Assembly (NCBI GenBank): GCA_963801035.1
Contig: CAWDDF010000007.1
Span: forward strand, 620,001 to 684,000
Length of the DNA: 64,000 nucleotides
Direction: 5' to 3'
Source: JACCZX01 sp963801035
GTDB taxonomy: Bacteria > Pseudomonadota > Gammaproteobacteria > Burkholderiales > Burkholderiaceae_F
Within the stretch, counting starts at the first letter, position 1. Every line of letters starts with the position of its first letter. A model generated the notes under the pieces. That model worked only from the letters and a program-made list of their open reading frames with translations, ran no database searches and had not been told where the DNA came from. A program made the position numbers and the translations under genes. Shown one piece after another: positions 62,217-64,000 of the stretch.

Positions 62217-62414
62217 ATGGAGCAGGAAGAAATAAAGCGGCGCATTATCGAGCTGCAGGTAGAGCATCGTGACCTGGATGCGGCGATTGACCGTCTTGCC
62301 GAACAATTGAGTATCGACGACCTCGCGCTACGGCGTATGAAAAAGCGCAAGTTGCAGATAAAAGACGCGCTGACGCAGCTCGAGATTCGTCTGGTGCCCG
62401 ACATTCCGGCGTGA
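62217..62414 (+). CDS. YdcH-like small protein (DUF465)
   Basis: 65 residues, one helical hairpin. EQEEIKRRIIELQVEHRDLDAAIDRL followed by LALRRMKKRKLQIKDALTQLE matches the YdcH/DUF465 family. I use ATG 62217; the 17 residues upstream in the longer frame look non-coding. Its TGA overlaps the helicase GTG. Function unknown. Confidence 0.85.
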   Translation: MEQEEIKRRIIELQVEHRDLDAAIDRLAEQLSIDDLALRRMKKRKLQIKDALTQLEIRLVPDIPA

Positions 62415-64000
62415 CGCCGGTTGCCGCTGCACTGCGCTCGGACAACACTGTTCGAGCGCAAGTCACCGCCGCTTTTTCCGAAAATGGCTCGTTGGCGCGG
62501 TCCGTTCCAAGCTTCGTTGCGCGTCCTTCGCAGGCGGACATGGCAGCGGCCGTGTACGACACGATCGAGGCGGGCGGCACTCTGATCGCCGAGGCCGGCA
62601 CTGGCACCGGCAAGACGTTCGCCTATCTGGTGCCCGCATTACTGGCCGGTGGCAAGGTGTTGCTTTCGACCGGTACCAAGCCGTTGCAGGACCAGCTTTT
62701 CCGGAAGGATCTTCCCGCGGTGCTCGATGCGTTGCGAATCAACGCGACGACCGCGTTGCTGAAGGGACGCGCCAATTATGTGTGCCTGCATCGGATGGCG
62801 CGCGCCGAAGCCGAGGGGCTCTTAGCGACGCGCGAGGATGTCGGCCACCTGCGCGCTGTCGTTCGCTTTGCCAGGACCACGTCAACAGGAGATCGCGCCG
62901 AGCTGGCGAATGTGCCCGAAAACGCGGCAATCTGGCCGCTGGTGACGTCGACCAGAGACAATTGTCTGGGCGCCGAGTGCCCGCGATTCAGCGAGTGCTT
63001 CGTATACAAGGCGCGCCGCGACGCGCAAGCAGCCGACATTGTTGTCGTCAACCATCATCTGTTCATGGCGGATCTCGCATTTCGCGATGACTCGATTCGC
63101 GATTTCCTGCCGACCGTCAATACGGTGATCCTGGATGAAGCGCATCAGCTGCCGTCGATCGCCGCGGACTTTTTCGGCAGTTCGCTATCGCTTGCCCAGT
63201 TGTTGGAGGCCGGCCGCGATGTGCGAGCGCTGGGGCTGGCGCGCGCCGCCGACGGCGCGTCGTGGATCACACTGACCAGTCAATTCGAACGTGCGGTACG
63301 CGATCTGCGGCTGGCACTTGGAGGTGTCGGGCTTGCAGTCGGTTCACGTACTCCGCTCGACCGAATCGAGCGGCGCACCGAGTTGCAGCCAGCATTCGAT
63401 GACCTGGATGCCGCCTGCGCCGAGCTCGCACGTGCGCTCGAAATTAACCGTGGACGCGATGCCGAGCTCGATTTGCTGATCGCCCGCGTCGCAGGGCTGC
63501 GCCGCGATCTATCGAACTGGGGCCGCGAGCTGAAGAAGACGACTGATACTGACGATCTTGGCGAATCCGACGGCGACGACACGATGCCGTCGGTGCGCTG
63601 GATCTCGGTATCGACGTACGGGGCGCAATTCAACCAGACACCTTTGATGCCCGGTCAGGCGCTCGCACATGCACGCGAGGCGCAACCGCAGGCATGGGTG
63701 TTGACTTCGGCGACGCTGACTGCTGCCGGTCGCTTCGATCACTATCTCGCGGAGCTCGGTATTGAAGACGCAACGACCGCACGCTGGAACAGCCCGTTCG
63801 ATTTTCCGCAGCAGGCGCTGCTGTACTTGCCGCAGTCGATGCCGTCGCCGTACGACGCGAGCTTTGCGCAGAAGGTGGCAGAAGCAGCTTGGCCGTTGGT
63901 GCGTGCCAATGGCGGCCGGGCGTTTGTCCTGTGCACGACGTTGCGCGCCGTCGACAAAGTGGCCGATCGGCTGCGGCAACTGATGGCAATCGATGATCAG
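62411..64000 (+). CDS. ATP-dependent DNA helicase of the DinG/YoaA family (3' end cut by window)
   Basis: Superfamily 2, XPD-like iron-sulfur helicase. 530 codons are visible from a GTG at 62411 that overlaps the previous stop. Walker A EAGTGTGKTFAY, four cluster cysteines (NYVCLH and NCLGAECPRFSECF), DEAH motif VILDEAHQLP, VVNHHLF and VLTSATL are in order. The C-terminal motor domain continues past the edge with LCTTLRAVDKVADRL. YoaA rather than DinG is suggested by the preserved FeS domain and overall layout, and by its common association with a YdcH-like gene. Confidence 0.9.
   Translation, partial: MTPVAAALRSDNTVRAQVTAAFSENGSLARSVPSFVARPSQADMAAAVYDTIEAGGTLIAEAGTGTGKTFAYLVPALLAGGKVLLSTGTKPLQDQLFRKDLPAVLDALRINATTALLKGRANYVCLHRMARAEAEGLLATREDVGHLRAVVRFARTTSTGDRAELANVPENAAIWPLVTSTRDNCLGAECPRFSECFVYKARRDAQAADIVVVNHHLFMADLAFRDDSIRDFLPTVNTVILDEAHQLPSIAADFFGSSLSLAQLLEAGRDVRALGLARAADGASWITLTSQFERAVRDLRLALGGVGLAVGSRTPLDRIERRTELQPAFDDLDAACAELARALEINRGRDAELDLLIARVAGLRRDLSNWGRELKKTTDTDDLGESDGDDTMPSVRWISVSTYGAQFNQTPLMPGQALAHAREAQPQAWVLTSATLTAAGRFDHYLAELGIEDATTARWNSPFDFPQQALLYLPQSMPSPYDASFAQKVAEAAWPLVRANGGRAFVLCTTLRAVDKVADRLRQLMAIDDQ

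Noticed and set aside
1..64000. CRISPR array, prophage or integrated element
   Set aside because: No regularly spaced repeats, phage genes, integrase or tRNA-linked direct repeats were seen.

Overview
The window is 64 kb of GC-rich, densely packed bacterial chromosome from a betaproteobacterium, almost certainly of the order Burkholderiales. Three things point there: the gene order rpmF-plsX-fabHDG-acpP-fabF-rpoE-rseAB-mucD-lepA-lepB-rnc-era-recO-pdxJ-acpS-nagZ; the gntR-sdhCDABE-gltA and odhA-odhB-lpdA-zapE blocks; and a small repeat with an invariant GGGCCGCCCCAAGG-type core. It reads as housekeeping core genome. There are no phage genes, CRISPR arrays or transposases.

Layout. 1-19000 (+ strand apart from the partial maf at the left edge): fatty-acid synthesis, the sigma-E envelope-stress operon, translation factor LepA, signal peptidase, RNase III/Era/RecO, vitamin B6, ACP activation and cell-wall recycling. 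19000-28300: efp alone on the minus strand, uvrC-pgsA, tRNA-Gly, tRNA-Cys and tRNA-Leu, an unassigned crotonase, a DUF1178 protein, an aminotransferase, a RutE-like nitroreductase, an M14 carboxypeptidase, a GNAT-exonuclease fusion and a DUF2237 protein. 28304-28571: a 268-bp palindromic, cruciform-capable element with no coding content. 28571-38932 (all minus): mdh-prpC-mliC-like-prpD-acnA running without a gap into an MCE lipid transporter (STAS-MlaE permease, MlaF ATPase, MlaD, PqiC-like lipoprotein). 39093-44965 (plus): GntR regulator, succinate dehydrogenase, citrate synthase. 44975-52228 (minus): YihY, CreD and a 2-oxoacid:ferredoxin oxidoreductase set (KorAB plus a GltD-like FeS flavoprotein). 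52520-59215 (plus): the classical 2-oxoglutarate dehydrogenase complex and ZapE. The right end has a coiled-coil exported protein, an Hsp70-like YegD, a PP2C phosphatase, a YdcH-like peptide and a truncated DinG/YoaA helicase.

Functionally the centre of the window is a TCA-cycle island: malate dehydrogenase, methylcitrate synthase and dehydratase, aconitase, succinate dehydrogenase, citrate synthase and two alternative enzymes for 2-oxoglutarate to succinyl-CoA, encoded back to back. No methylisocitrate lyase is present here.

Four coding regions (fabG, sdhA, mlaF and the signal peptide of the gene at 59258-59969) are each broken by an apparent single-base indel. Because fabG and sdhA are normally indispensable, assembly error is the simplest explanation. 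The features most worth a second look are the palindromic element, a related small repeat that has become part of the creD reading frame, an EF-P of unexpected type with arginine at the modification site, the GNAT-exonuclease fusion, and the head-to-head pair of 2-oxoglutarate-oxidising systems.
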